From the NCBI RefSeq assembly GCF_022059845.1, contig NZ_CP091854.1, forward strand, positions 124,001 to 188,000: DNA of 64,000 nt, written 5' to 3'. The notes under the pieces are model-generated. The model worked only from the letters and a program-made list of their open reading frames with translations. It had not been told where the DNA came from and did no database searches. This stretch comes from Terrirubrum flagellatum (lineage in GTDB: Bacteria; Pseudomonadota; Alphaproteobacteria; Rhizobiales; Beijerinckiaceae). A program made the translations under genes and the position numbers. Below are positions 18,531-27,779 of the stretch, piece by piece. The number at the start of each line of letters is the position of its first letter. Within the stretch, counting starts at the first letter, position 1.

Positions 18531-21500
18531 ATGGCTGAATTCGCGCGACATTCGGGAGTGCGGATTTTTGTCGCGGCGTTTGCGATCGGCGCGATGTTCA
18601 CGCTCGGTTCGCCTGCGCGCGCGCAGCAGCAGGAGGATCAGGGCGTTCTCGCGAGCTTCATTTCGAACGTGCTCTCGACGCCAACATCTCGCGTCTCGAT
18701 CGGTTCGGTCGAAGGTCCGTTGTCGTCGGATGCGACTATTCGCAACGTGACTGTCGCCGATGCGCAGGGGACGTTTCTGCGCATCGATGCGATTCGCATC
18801 ATCTGGCGAAGAGCTGCACTGCTCTCTCGCCGCATCGAGATTCAGAATCTTGAGATCGGCAAGATCGAACTGTCGCGCCGTCCGGCGCCGCCAGACGCCG
18901 CGCAGGCGCAAGCGGCCGCATCGAGCGGGCCGATTCTGCCGGAATTGCCGCTCAAGGTCGAAGTCGGGAAATTCACGCTGAAGGAGCTTGCGCTTGGCGA
19001 GTCGGTGATTGGCGTCGCGGCGCGATTGGGCGCCGAAGGCAAGGCTTCTCTTGGCGCGCCGTCGGAGGGCCTGCAGGCGACGCTCGATGTGAAGCGCCTC
19101 GACGCAGCCGGACAGTCCTCGCTGCGCCTCACCTTCGCGCCGGCGACGACACAGCTTGATCTCGCGATGAAGCATGACGAGCCTGCGGGCGGCCTCGTCG
19201 CGCGTCTTGCGAACCTGCCGGGTCTGCCGCCGGTGAAGCTCGATCTCGACGGCGCCGGCAAGCTCGACGACTGGCGCGCGCGTCTGAATTTCGATGCGGG
19301 CGCCGGGATTGACGCGCGCGGCGAAGCGCGGCTGGCGCGCGCCGGCGCGCTGCGCCGGCTGATGCTCAACATGAATGCGCATGTCGAGCCGCTGTTGCCG
19401 CCGGCGGCCGCGACAATTTTCGCCGGCGCGGTGTCGCTGACCGGCGGCGCGGTGTTCGGCGACGATGGCGGCTATGGCATCGAGAATATTCGGCTCGCGT
19501 CCGAGATCGCGGAACTCACTCTCGCAGGCCGCCTTGGCGCAGACCGCATGCTCGATGTGACGGCGAAGGCGCGCGCGCTGCCGAACGCCGGCGGCGCGAC
19601 GCGCAAGGGCGAGGCGAGTCTTGCGCAACTGACATTCGATGCGACGGCGAAAGGTCCGCTGACCGCGCCGCAGGTGGATGGCAAACTCGATCTGCGCGAT
19701 CTCTCCGCGCCGACAGTGAAACTCGCCTCGCTCAATGCGACGCTCGCCGTCGATCCCGTTCGCGATGCGCCGGCGCCGCGTTACCGGCTCAGCGCCGACG
19801 GCAAGGCGGAAGGTTTCGCGCTCGCGGATCGCGGCCTGTCCAAGGCGATTGGATCGTCGGGAACGCTTGTCGTCCGCGGCGTGATCGACGACAAGGGCGT
19901 CGCCGATTTCACCGATGCGCGCATCGCCTCGACCAATCTCGCTTTCTCCTATGTCGGCCGCGCCGGAGCTTCGGTGCTCGATGGCCGCGCGCGCGGCGAA
20001 ATCATGAAGCTGTCTGCGCTCTCCACCCTCGTCGGCCGCGCGCTCAGCGGCCGCGCGGCGCTGCAGATCGCGCTGAAAGGCGATCCCTCGCGCTCCGCCG
20101 TCGAAGCGGTGCTCGACGGCGCGGCGACCGATCTCGCGCTTGGCGATGCGATCGCGGATCGCCTCACTGGCAAGCGGCTCGCCTTTTCCGGCAAGGCGAC
20201 GACGCAACCTGGCGCCATGCTGCTCGATCAGGTCGCGGCGCGCGGTCAGTTCATTGTCGCCTCGCTTAGTGGCCGCGTCGCAGCCGACAATCTCGGCCTC
20301 GCCGCCGATCTCTCGCTCGGCGATCTCGCGAAACTCGATCTGCGCCTTGTCGGCGCCGCGCGCGTCGAGACGAAGCTCACGGGGCCGGCGAGCGATCCCG
20401 CCGTCAATCTGCGCGCCACCTCGACCAATCTGCGCGCCATGGATCGGCCGATCCGCGATCTCATGCTGACCCTCGACGGCTCGCGCATGGGAACCGCGCC
20501 TGACATCGCGCTTAATGCGCGCGGCGATGTCGACGGCAAGGCGCTTGCCGCAGACGTGAAGGCGGCGATGAAGGATGGCGGCTGGACGCTCAGCGCGCTC
20601 GCCGCGCGTCTCGGCTCGGTCAGCGCGAACGGTGAAGGCTCCCTGAGCGCCGCAGGACTTGCGACAGGCAAGCTGACGATCGCCGCCGGAGATCTCAATG
20701 ATCTCTCGCCGCTCGTTCTGACGCCGCTGCGCGGCGGCCTCGATGCGTCGCTCATCGCCGATGCCCGCGATGGCCGGCAGAATATCGCGCTCGACGCGAA
20801 CGGGCGGCGGCTCGCGGCTGGCGCCGCGACGCTTGAATCGCTGAAGGCCAATCTGCGCGCCGAGGATGTGTTCGCGCGCATAACAGTCAATGGCGACGCG
20901 ACTGTGGACAAGCTTGTGGCGGGCGGCGAGACGGTCGAGCGCATCGCGCTCAATGCGCGCGGCGCGCCCGACGCGACGGCGCTGTCGCTGTCGGCGCAGG
21001 CGCGCGGATTCAATTTCGCGACTGCGGGCCGGCTTATTCCTTCACAACCGACGCGCTTCGATCTCGCCTCCTTCTCAGCCGTGCGTGGCGCGGCGCGCAT
21101 TGCGCTGACGTCGCCATCAACTCTGCTCATCGAGAATGGCGGCGTGCGCACCGAGCGACTCGCGCTGTCTGCGTTGGGCGGCGATATCGAGATCAAGGGC
21201 CGCGTCGCTTCCGACCTCGATCTCGCGATCGACGTGCGTCGCCTGCCGCTGTCGGCCGCCGATGTGTTCGCGCCGGGAACGGGATTGCAGGGCGTGCTCG
21301 ACGCGCGCGCGACGCTGAAAGGCGCCGCGGCCGCGCCGCAGGGGCCATTCGAGGTTGCGATCAAAAGCTTAAGCGCGCCGCAGACGCGGAGCGCGAGCCT
21401 GCCGCCGCTCGATGTCACGGCGAAGGGTGAAGCGCGCGGCGATCGCGCCAGCGTGAATGCGCGCATCGCGGGCGGTCGCGCGCTGTCGTTCGAGATCGAC

Positions 21501-22844
21501 GGCTCGGCGCCGCTCACCGCGACAGGCGCGTTTGATCTGCGCGCGCGGGGCAATGTCGATGCGGGCCTCGGCAACTCGATGCTGGCGGGCAGCGGCCAGC
21601 GCGTCGCCGGCCGCATCGCGATCGATGGCGCGCTGCGCGGGACGCGCGCGCGGCCTGACGTGCAGGGCAGTGCGACGTTGAACGGTGGTTCCTTCTCCGA
21701 TCCGCTCAATGGCGTCGCCTTCACCAATATCGAGGGGCGCGTCACCGGCCGCGGCGACGCCATCGCCGTCGAACGGCTCACCGCGAAAGCGAAGAATGGC
21801 GGGACCGTCAGCGCCTCGGGCCGCGTCATCGCCGACGCCGATCGCGGCTTTCCCGCCGATATCAAAATCGCCTCGAACGAGGCCGAGCTTGTCTCAAGCG
21901 ATCTCGCGTCGCTGATCGCCAATCTCAATCTCACGGTGTCCGGGCCGCTGGCGTCAGCGCCGCGCATCGGCGGCCGCATCGATGTGCGCACGCTCGAAAT
22001 CCGCGTGCCGGACCGCCTGCCGAGCGCTGCCGAGCCGCTGCGCGACGCGAAGCATATTGCGCCGCCGCCGCAGACGCGCGCGCGCCTCGCGCAGATCGCG
22101 CGCCAGAAGGCGTCCGCGAAGCGGCGCGGCGGCGCGCCGTTCAACGCCGCGCTCGATCTCGCCATCAGCGCGCCGGGCCGCGTCTTCGTGCGCGGACGGG
22201 GACTTGATGCGGAGCTCGGCGGCGACATCAGGCTCAGCGGTTCGTCGCGCGAGCCGCGCGCGATCGGCGCCTTCGAGATGCGGCGCGGCCGCCTTTCGAT
22301 TCTCACGCAACGGCTCGATTTCACCCGCGGCCGCCTGACATTCTCCGGCGATGTGATTCCCGATCTCGATTTCGTTGCGGAAACGCGCGCCGCCGATGTC
22401 ACCGCGCGCGTGGCGGTGACGGGCCGCGCCAGCGAGCCGCAATTCGCGCTCTCCTCCACGCCTGATCTGCCGCAGGATGAGGTGCTGTCGCGGCTTCTGT
22501 TCGCGCGCGCTTCCGGCGGCTTGTCGCCTTTCCAGGCGGTTCAGCTCGCGCAGGCGGTGGCGCAATTGTCAGGCGCCGCGGGCGGACCTGACGTGTTCGA
22601 GCAGACGCGCCGCGCGCTCGGCGTCGATGATCTCGATGTCGGCATGAGTTCGAGCGGCGGGCCAACAGTCGGCGTGTCGCGCGCCATCAGCGATCGTGTT
22701 CGCGTCGGCGTGAAGGCGGGAACCAAACCGGAGAACAGCGCTGTTGGCGCCGACATCGATCTCATGCGCAATTTCAAGGTGCAGACCGAGATCGGCGCCG
22801 ATGGTCGCGCGGCTGCGGGCGTCGGCTACGAGCTTGAATATTAG
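18531..22844 (+). CDS. tamB: Translocation and assembly module inner-membrane protein TamB
   Basis: A 1437-residue protein of the TamB/AsmA-like bridge family. The chosen ATG has GGAGGCGG six bases upstream; in-frame starts at 18429 and 18510 are possible. An N-terminal hydrophobic segment (FVAAFAIGAMFTLGSPARA) serves as anchor or signal sequence. A very long run of repeating amphipathic beta-strands follows (VEVGKFTLKELALGE, VDGKLDLRDLSAPTVKLA and many like it), the hydrophobic groove thought to carry phospholipids. The C-terminal TamB (DUF490) domain begins near residue 1100 and contains RLSILTQRLDFTRGRLTFSG; the protein ends GVGYELEY. It partners TamA. Confidence 0.93.
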   Translation: MAEFARHSGVRIFVAAFAIGAMFTLGSPARAQQQEDQGVLASFISNVLSTPTSRVSIGSVEGPLSSDATIRNVTVADAQGTFLRIDAIRIIWRRAALLSRRIEIQNLEIGKIELSRRPAPPDAAQAQAAASSGPILPELPLKVEVGKFTLKELALGESVIGVAARLGAEGKASLGAPSEGLQATLDVKRLDAAGQSSLRLTFAPATTQLDLAMKHDEPAGGLVARLANLPGLPPVKLDLDGAGKLDDWRARLNFDAGAGIDARGEARLARAGALRRLMLNMNAHVEPLLPPAAATIFAGAVSLTGGAVFGDDGGYGIENIRLASEIAELTLAGRLGADRMLDVTAKARALPNAGGATRKGEASLAQLTFDATAKGPLTAPQVDGKLDLRDLSAPTVKLASLNATLAVDPVRDAPAPRYRLSADGKAEGFALADRGLSKAIGSSGTLVVRGVIDDKGVADFTDARIASTNLAFSYVGRAGASVLDGRARGEIMKLSALSTLVGRALSGRAALQIALKGDPSRSAVEAVLDGAATDLALGDAIADRLTGKRLAFSGKATTQPGAMLLDQVAARGQFIVASLSGRVAADNLGLAADLSLGDLAKLDLRLVGAARVETKLTGPASDPAVNLRATSTNLRAMDRPIRDLMLTLDGSRMGTAPDIALNARGDVDGKALAADVKAAMKDGGWTLSALAARLGSVSANGEGSLSAAGLATGKLTIAAGDLNDLSPLVLTPLRGGLDASLIADARDGRQNIALDANGRRLAAGAATLESLKANLRAEDVFARITVNGDATVDKLVAGGETVERIALNARGAPDATALSLSAQARGFNFATAGRLIPSQPTRFDLASFSAVRGAARIALTSPSTLLIENGGVRTERLALSALGGDIEIKGRVASDLDLAIDVRRLPLSAADVFAPGTGLQGVLDARATLKGAAAAPQGPFEVAIKSLSAPQTRSASLPPLDVTAKGEARGDRASVNARIAGGRALSFEIDGSAPLTATGAFDLRARGNVDAGLGNSMLAGSGQRVAGRIAIDGALRGTRARPDVQGSATLNGGSFSDPLNGVAFTNIEGRVTGRGDAIAVERLTAKAKNGGTVSASGRVIADADRGFPADIKIASNEAELVSSDLASLIANLNLTVSGPLASAPRIGGRIDVRTLEIRVPDRLPSAAEPLRDAKHIAPPPQTRARLAQIARQKASAKRRGGAPFNAALDLAISAPGRVFVRGRGLDAELGGDIRLSGSSREPRAIGAFEMRRGRLSILTQRLDFTRGRLTFSGDVIPDLDFVAETRAADVTARVAVTGRASEPQFALSSTPDLPQDEVLSRLLFARASGGLSPFQAVQLAQAVAQLSGAAGGPDVFEQTRRALGVDDLDVGMSSSGGPTVGVSRAISDRVRVGVKAGTKPENSAVGADIDLMRNFKVQTEIGADGRAAAGVGYELEY

Positions 22845-23605
22845 ATCGCGCCCCAGCCGCCATCGACGGGAATGGTCGCGCCATTGATGTAGCGGCCCTC
22901 ATGCGAGCAGAGCAGCAGGCAGGCGCCGACGATGTCGTCGGCCTCGCCGAGACGACGCGCCGGTATCATCGCTTCGACGCGGGCGCGCACATCGCCTTCG
23001 CCAAGCACATGGGCGTTGCGATTGGTGAGGATCGCGCCCGGCGCGATGTTGTTGATGGTGACGCCATGGGCGACGACCTGCTTCGCAAGGTTCCTCGCCA
23101 GGTTGGTCTGCGCTGACTTCAGCGCGGCATAGACCATCAGCTCGAAATGCGGCTTCTCCTCCTGGATGCTGCCGATGGTGACGACGCGGCCCCAGCCGCG
23201 CTCCATCATCGAGGGAACAGCCGCCTGCAAGAGCGACAGCGTGGAGCGGAAATTGATCGTCACCTGCGCGTCGAACGAGGCGGTGTCGACATCGAGCCAG
23301 TTTTCGCGATTCTCGATCGAAGCGCTGATGACGAGAATATCAGGCGCGCCAAGCTTCTCCGTCACCTCGCGCACCAGCTTTTTCGGCGCGGAGACATCCA
23401 TGAAATCGGCGAAGAAAGGCTCGGCCCGCACGCCCAACGCGCGAGCGTCTTTCAAGGTTTGTTCGGCGTCGGCGCTCGGCTTCACGTCATGGATCGCGAC
23501 GGACGCGCCGCGCTCCGCCAGCGCCAGCGTCATGGCGCGTCCGATGGCGCGCGCCGAGCCGGTGACGAGCGCGACGCGCCCGCTCATATCGAAAGGCGTT
23601 GGCAT
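22841..23605 (-). CDS. Short-chain dehydrogenase/reductase (SDR)
   Basis: A 254-residue classical SDR. The Rossmann glycine motif is TGSARAIG (residues 15-22). The catalytic Ser146 is in VVTIGSIQ, and Tyr159 and Lys163 are in VYAALKS. The C-terminal half has NNIAPGAILT and the terminal INGATIPVDGGWGAI. It is NAD(P)H-dependent and probably interconverts a sugar, sugar acid or polyol hydroxyl and ketone. It is the last gene of the leftward operon with the enolase-superfamily enzyme and two carbohydrate permeases, consistent with a sugar-acid pathway. The start is set at the MPTPFDMSG methionine, right after the upstream stop; the longer open frame is not SDR-like. Its stop overlaps the convergent tamB stop by a few bases. 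Confidence 0.92.
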   Translation of the reverse strand: MPTPFDMSGRVALVTGSARAIGRAMTLALAERGASVAIHDVKPSADAEQTLKDARALGVRAEPFFADFMDVSAPKKLVREVTEKLGAPDILVISASIENRENWLDVDTASFDAQVTINFRSTLSLLQAAVPSMMERGWGRVVTIGSIQEEKPHFELMVYAALKSAQTNLARNLAKQVVAHGVTINNIAPGAILTNRNAHVLGEGDVRARVEAMIPARRLGEADDIVGACLLLCSHEGRYINGATIPVDGGWGAI

Positions 23606-23607
23606 GA

Positions 23608-23943
23608 TCAGGCCTTGAGATGCAGGGTCACGAGAATGGTGAGCGCAGCCCCTTCTGGCAAGTCGGCCGCGACGCGCAGCCAGTTGCCGAAATGCTTGAC
23701 GCGCGCAACCGCGATCTCGTCGGTCTTCACGGGCAGTCGCATGGTCGAACCTTCGGCGATCCAGCGCATGCCGTCCGGCGAGATTTCGACGCGCGCTTCG
23801 CCGGGCGACCCCTTCGCATCTTTCAAAGCCCGCACGAAGATCACCGCTTCCTTCGCCCATCCGGCTTCATAGGGCTCGGTTGCGGACGATCCCGTCCATG
23901 CGTCATTGCGCGAGATGACCGCGGTCTGGCTTTCGTTGATCAT
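23608..23943 (-). CDS. Hypothetical protein in a carbohydrate uptake operon
   Basis: A 111-residue protein without signal peptide, mostly beta-strand: AVIFVRALKDAKGSPGEARVEIS, then GMRWIAEGSTMRLPVK, and VKHFGNWLRVAADLPEGAALTILVTLHLKA. The pattern is that of a small beta-sandwich, as in discoidin-like or carbohydrate-binding modules. The start overlaps the stop of the upstream gene by one base, and the stop is two bases from the SDR start, so it is embedded in the operon. I know no named family for it. Direct cooperation with the preceding 295-residue protein is likely from the coupling. Confidence 0.75.
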   Translation of the reverse strand: MINESQTAVISRNDAWTGSSATEPYEAGWAKEAVIFVRALKDAKGSPGEARVEISPDGMRWIAEGSTMRLPVKTDEIAVARVKHFGNWLRVAADLPEGAALTILVTLHLKA

Positions 23944-24830
23944 CAGAAATCTCCGGAGAGGCAGACGGAATCGATGTAGAGGAAGGCGCGCTTGTCGACG
24001 TCGGTCTCCGCGAAGAAGCAGAGATTGAGCATGCACCAGAGATTGCGCATGCCTGGAATGCGGATCGAGTCGATTCCCGTGAGATCGTAGACGCGGTCGT
24101 TGCACTGGAAGCACTGGAGCTGCATCGCCTCGAGATCGAAGTCGAGTCTGGCATAGTGCCAGTTTATCTTGGTCGGAATCTCATTGTAGCAGAGCTTCTG
24201 CGTCGCGCCCGGAATGTCCTCCCAGTCCTGCGGCGCGAGATGATAGTGGCTGACGGTCTTGTTCTCCGTGCCAAGCGGCTTGAACTCGGTGGTGCGGCGC
24301 TTGTACTGCCATTTCTGCACATGATCGCCATCGAGCGCATTGAGAAAGCGCAAGTGCGGCATCACACGCCACGCGTCTGCGTCCTGATCGCCGGTCTGGA
24401 GATCATAGAGAAAGCCGATCGAGCGCACATCGGTTTCGAGCAGACGCAACTCGTTCGCTTCAGGCTTGAAGGTGAAATAGAACTCGACGCGGATCGGCCC
24501 GCGCTTGCGGAAGGTGAGGCGCTTGATCGCCACATTCTGCGCGCCGCGTTTCGGCTTCGTCGCGACTTTCAGGGCATAGGAGCCGTCGAAAGAGCCATGG
24601 CTGCCGAAATCCCACGTCGAGAGCGTCGAGAGCATCGCCTGGCTGTGCTGGGCGTATCCGGGCAGCATGGAGTCGAGCGTGTGCTCGTAATTGCCGACGA
24701 GCTGCGTCCAGCCGCAGAAGCCGCGATCGAAATCGTCGAACGTGATGATGCGCGGCAAGGGATCGAAGCGCGAGAGCGCGGGGTCGGCCATCCTGAGCGA
24801 TTCAATGAGATGGGTGCGTTCTGTCTGCAT
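23943..24830 (-). CDS. Conserved protein of unknown function, predicted beta-sandwich
   Basis: A 295-residue cytoplasmic-looking protein. Strands include PRIITFDDFDRGFCGWTQL, YALKVATKPKRGAQNVAIK and the all-beta stretch PIRVEFYFTFKPE. The C-terminal region is rich in Cys, Trp and aromatic residues (LQCFQCNDRVYDLTGID, GMRNLWCMLNLCFFAETD). The pattern suggests a concanavalin-like or galactose-binding fold that recognises a carbohydrate. I think it corresponds to a family catalogued as DUF6772, but this is from memory and unverified. It lies between the MalG-type permease (three-base gap) and the 111-residue protein. Confidence 0.75.
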   Translation of the reverse strand: MQTERTHLIESLRMADPALSRFDPLPRIITFDDFDRGFCGWTQLVGNYEHTLDSMLPGYAQHSQAMLSTLSTWDFGSHGSFDGSYALKVATKPKRGAQNVAIKRLTFRKRGPIRVEFYFTFKPEANELRLLETDVRSIGFLYDLQTGDQDADAWRVMPHLRFLNALDGDHVQKWQYKRRTTEFKPLGTENKTVSHYHLAPQDWEDIPGATQKLCYNEIPTKINWHYARLDFDLEAMQLQCFQCNDRVYDLTGIDSIRIPGMRNLWCMLNLCFFAETDVDKRAFLYIDSVCLSGDF

Positions 24831-24833
24831 GGA

Positions 24834-25673
24834 TCAGCCTTTCGTGGCGCCGGCGGTGAGACCTTCGATGAGATGTCGCTGCGAGAGAATGACGAAGAGG
24901 AGAACGGGAAGGAGTTGCGTGATGGTGGCGGCGAACAGCACGCCCCATTCGACCCCGTCGAGCGAGCCGATCATTTCGGACATCACCAGCGGCGCGGTCT
25001 TCGCCCATTTCGTTGTGAAGATGAAGGCGAACAGGAACTCGTTCCAGGCGAAGACAATGACGAAGATGGCGACGGCGACCATGCCCTGTCCGCAGAGCGG
25101 CAGGATGACCTTTCGCAGAATCTGAAATTGCGTCGCGCCGTCCATGGCGGCGGCCTCGTCGAGCTCGCGCGGAATCTGATCGATGAAGGTGCGCATCACC
25201 ATCGTGCCGAGCGAGACGAAGAAGGCGGCGTAAAGAATGATCAGGACGGCGTGCGTGTCGTTGAGGCGCAGCGCGTTGACGACGGGAAACAATGGCAGCG
25301 TCGTCACGATCGGCGGCAGGAGACGCAGCGCGATGAGCGCGAAGGCGGAGCCGGAGAGGAAGCGGCTGCGCCAGCGCGAATAGCCGAAGCCGGCAAGCGT
25401 CGAGACCGCCACCGCAAGCAAGGTCGCGCCGGCGGCGATGATGAGGCTGTTGGTCAGGCCGGCGAAGAAGTCGCCCCATTTCCGCCAGAGCATGATGAAG
25501 TTTTCGAATGTCGGCCGCCAGGCCGTGCGCGCCGCGGCGAATATGTCGCGCTCGTGGGTGAGCGAGGCGACAAAGATCAGCGCGATCGGCCCAATCGACC
25601 AGATGAGAATCACCGTGACGGCGAATATCTTGCCGAGCGCGGTCGCGAGGCGGGGCGCGGAGCTATTCGCCAC
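24834..25673 (-). CDS. Carbohydrate ABC transporter permease, MalG/UgpE type
   Basis: A 279-residue inner-membrane permease with six predicted helices, the usual MalG-type length. The first helix is FAVTVILIWSIGPIALIFVASL. The EAA coupling loop is DEAAAMDGATQFQILRKVILPLC (about residues 178-200). It forms a heterodimer with the MalF-type permease encoded immediately upstream, with which it overlaps by 11 bases. No ATPase gene of the MsmX/UgpC type is present in this locus or elsewhere in the window, so an ATPase encoded at a distance must serve it. Confidence 0.92.
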   Translation of the reverse strand: MANSSAPRLATALGKIFAVTVILIWSIGPIALIFVASLTHERDIFAAARTAWRPTFENFIMLWRKWGDFFAGLTNSLIIAAGATLLAVAVSTLAGFGYSRWRSRFLSGSAFALIALRLLPPIVTTLPLFPVVNALRLNDTHAVLIILYAAFFVSLGTMVMRTFIDQIPRELDEAAAMDGATQFQILRKVILPLCGQGMVAVAIFVIVFAWNEFLFAFIFTTKWAKTAPLVMSEMIGSLDGVEWGVLFAATITQLLPVLLFVILSQRHLIEGLTAGATKG

Positions 25674-26553
25674 GGGCGAACATCTCCTTGTAGATGCGAC
25701 GGAGATAGAAGGAGGCGAGCAGCAGCGACGCCAGCACCATCAGCCAGCCGGTCGCCGTGGCGACGCCGAAATTATTGTAGCGGAAGGCTTCGAGATAGAG
25801 ATAGACGGCGACCACTTCAGTCGTGCGCGCCGGTCCGCCCTGCGTCAGCAGCCATACTTCCGAGAACAGGCGGAAGGCGAAGATATAGCGGAACAGCATC
25901 GCGACCAGCATCGCGGGAATGAGCAATGGAAAGGTCACGCGCCTGAAAATCTGCAGCGGGCCGGCGCCGTCGATGCGCGCGGCTTCGTAGATTTCCGCCG
26001 GGAGCCCAAGCCGCGCCGCATAGAGAATGATGAAGGTGAAGGGCAGGTGCAGCCAGATCGAGAGAATGGCGACGAGCGCGAGCCCATGGCTCGGCCACAC
26101 CGACCATTCAAGCGTCGGCAACCCGAGCGATTCAAGCAATCGCGTCATGACGCCGGCATCAGGGTCGAAGATGGTGCGCCACATGACGACGGCGCCGACC
26201 TCGCTCACCGCATAGGGGGCGAGCACTGCGGCGATCAACCATTTGCGAAAGGGAAGGCCGCTCGCAAACAGAAGCGCCATGCCGAGCGCCAGCGCCAGCT
26301 CCACATGCACGACGATGAGCACGACAACAGCGGTGTTGAGGAGCGCGCGCCAGAAATAGGGATCAGCGAGAATCCTGGCGTAGTTCGCGAAGCCGACGAA
26401 TGTGGGCGCGCGGCCGAAGGTCGACTCGTTGAACGAGAGATAGAGCACATAGAACGCCGGCAGCAGGATCACCGCGCCGATGAGGATGAGCGCCGGCGCG
26501 ACAAAAGGCAGCGCGCGACGGTTGTCGGAAACAGCTCCTGAGATGGCGGACAT
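25663..26553 (-). CDS. Carbohydrate ABC transporter permease, MalF/UgpA type
   Basis: A 296-residue permease, partner of the MalG-type protein. The helices begin with LPFVAPALILIGAVILLPAFYVLYLSF. The EAA loop is YEAARIDGAGPLQIFRRVTFPLL (about residues 190-212). I place the start at the ATG that shares one base with the upstream enolase-superfamily stop (TGATG); GTG three bases earlier is possible. With the two binding proteins encoded on the other side of the divergent promoter (28.6-31.2 kb) it most likely makes one importer for a sugar or sugar acid. Confidence 0.92.
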   Translation of the reverse strand: MSAISGAVSDNRRALPFVAPALILIGAVILLPAFYVLYLSFNESTFGRAPTFVGFANYARILADPYFWRALLNTAVVVLIVVHVELALALGMALLFASGLPFRKWLIAAVLAPYAVSEVGAVVMWRTIFDPDAGVMTRLLESLGLPTLEWSVWPSHGLALVAILSIWLHLPFTFIILYAARLGLPAEIYEAARIDGAGPLQIFRRVTFPLLIPAMLVAMLFRYIFAFRLFSEVWLLTQGGPARTTEVVAVYLYLEAFRYNNFGVATATGWLMVLASLLLASFYLRRIYKEMFARGE

Positions 26554-27689
26554 CACTTGATCCGGAATTCTCTAAGCGCATCGCGATCAAGCGTGACGCC
26601 GAGGCCGGGCCCGTCGGGGATCGGCAAGCGACCCTCGCGCATGTCCGCGGGATCGCCGACCGGAGTCTTCAAAAGCGATTGCCGCAGAGGATTGTCATAG
26701 ACCATGCATTCGAACACGCGGCAGTTCTCCGCAGCGCCCGCGAGTTGCAGGCTCGCGGCGACACAGACGGCGCCCGACCATCCCACATGCGGGGCGTAGG
26801 CGACATTGAAGCTCTGCGCGAGTTCGGCGATGCGCCATGTCTCGGTGATTCCGCCGGAGCGCGCCACATCGGGCTGGATCAGGCCGAGCGAACGATCCTC
26901 CAGCATCTCGATGGCGTCGATCGCGGTGAAATCGCTCTCTCCCGCCGCAAGTCGGATCGGCAGTTTCTCGCGCAGGATGCGATAGCCCTTGCGATCCTCC
27001 GGCCTGATCGGCTCCTCGAACCATTCATAGCCGAGATCGGCGAGCGCGCGGCCGACGATAATTGCGTCATCGATGTCGTACGCCCAGTTGGCGTCGACGG
27101 AGAAGCCAATCGAATCGCCGGCGAGCCGGCGCGCGAGTTTCGCGCGCGCGATCGCGGCGTCGAGCGGACGCCCGGTCTTGATCTTGATGCGCCGGAAGCC
27201 GGTCGCGATGGCGGCGGCGATTTCCTCCTCCACCGTCGCGTCATCGGACCAGTTGATGGAGGAGGCGTAGGCGTCGATCTCCGTGCGGCCGACGCCGCCG
27301 AGCAGCTTGCTGATCGAGGTCTGCGCCGCCTGTCCCGCGATGTCCCACAACGCGATGTCGACGCCCGCGATCGCCTCGATGAGCATGCCGCCGGTGCGGC
27401 CGGTGAGCACGCCGCGCATGCGGCTCCAGAGACGGCGGCGGTCAGCCGGATCCTCTCCGACAAGGAGCGGCGCGAACACGGTTTCGATGAAGGCGGCATA
27501 GGAGGCCGCGCCGCGCCGGGCGAGGCATTCGCCGACGCCGATCAGCCCGTCGCTCGTCTCGATCTCGACGATGGCGATTTCAATGGCCGCCCAGTCGCCC
27601 TGGGAGGTCCGCTGAGCACGGGGAAGCGTCGCCCGAAGGGGGTGGGTGCGGACAGAGACAACAGTCCTAGGCGGCCGTTTATGGGGCAT
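26553..27689 (-). CDS. Enolase-superfamily dehydratase/racemase (MR/MLE family)
   Basis: A 378-residue member of the mandelate racemase/muconate lactonizing enzyme family. The catalytic set is intact: K169-x-K171 (IKIKTG), metal ligands D199 (VDANWAY), E225 (WFEEPI) and E251 (AAGESD), and an Asp274/His301 pair (QPDVARSGG, APHVGWSG). Lysine and His-Asp bases on both faces fit an acid-sugar dehydratase or racemase of the MR subgroup. It is the first gene of the leftward operon with two sugar permeases and an SDR, which supports sugar-acid dehydration (inference). The divergent GntR regulator likely controls it. Confidence 0.9.
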   Translation of the reverse strand: MPHKRPPRTVVSVRTHPLRATLPRAQRTSQGDWAAIEIAIVEIETSDGLIGVGECLARRGAASYAAFIETVFAPLLVGEDPADRRRLWSRMRGVLTGRTGGMLIEAIAGVDIALWDIAGQAAQTSISKLLGGVGRTEIDAYASSINWSDDATVEEEIAAAIATGFRRIKIKTGRPLDAAIARAKLARRLAGDSIGFSVDANWAYDIDDAIIVGRALADLGYEWFEEPIRPEDRKGYRILREKLPIRLAAGESDFTAIDAIEMLEDRSLGLIQPDVARSGGITETWRIAELAQSFNVAYAPHVGWSGAVCVAASLQLAGAAENCRVFECMVYDNPLRQSLLKTPVGDPADMREGRLPIPDGPGLGVTLDRDALREFRIK

Positions 27690-27722
27690 TGAGAGGCGTC
27701 GCTTCCCTGAACATTCCCGGAC

Positions 27723-27774
27723 AACCTAGTTGATAAGTTAGACAGTTGCAAGGACGAGAGGTGTGCGCTAGAGT
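27723..27774. promoter_or_regulatory. Divergent promoter region of the GntR/sugar-acid locus
   Basis: Rightward TTGCAA (27746-27751), 17-base spacer and TAGAGT (27769-27774) make a plausible sigma-70 promoter ending six bases before the regulator's ATG. TTGCAA is self-complementary, so it could serve the leftward operon too. Three AGTT repeats spaced exactly eight bases (27728, 27736, 27744) are candidate regulator contacts. Assignment is tentative. Confidence 0.4.
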
Positions 27775-27779
27775 GGCGC

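Noticed and set aside
16881-20207. 1108-codon open frame on the minus strand across tamA and tamB
   Set aside because: It is antisense to two recognisable envelope genes and has Arg/Ala/Glu-rich composition typical of mirror frames in GC-rich DNA, with no domain.
20246-22459. 737-codon minus-strand open frame inside tamB
   Set aside because: Ser/Ala/Arg-rich shadow of the tamB coding strand; no start context or motif.
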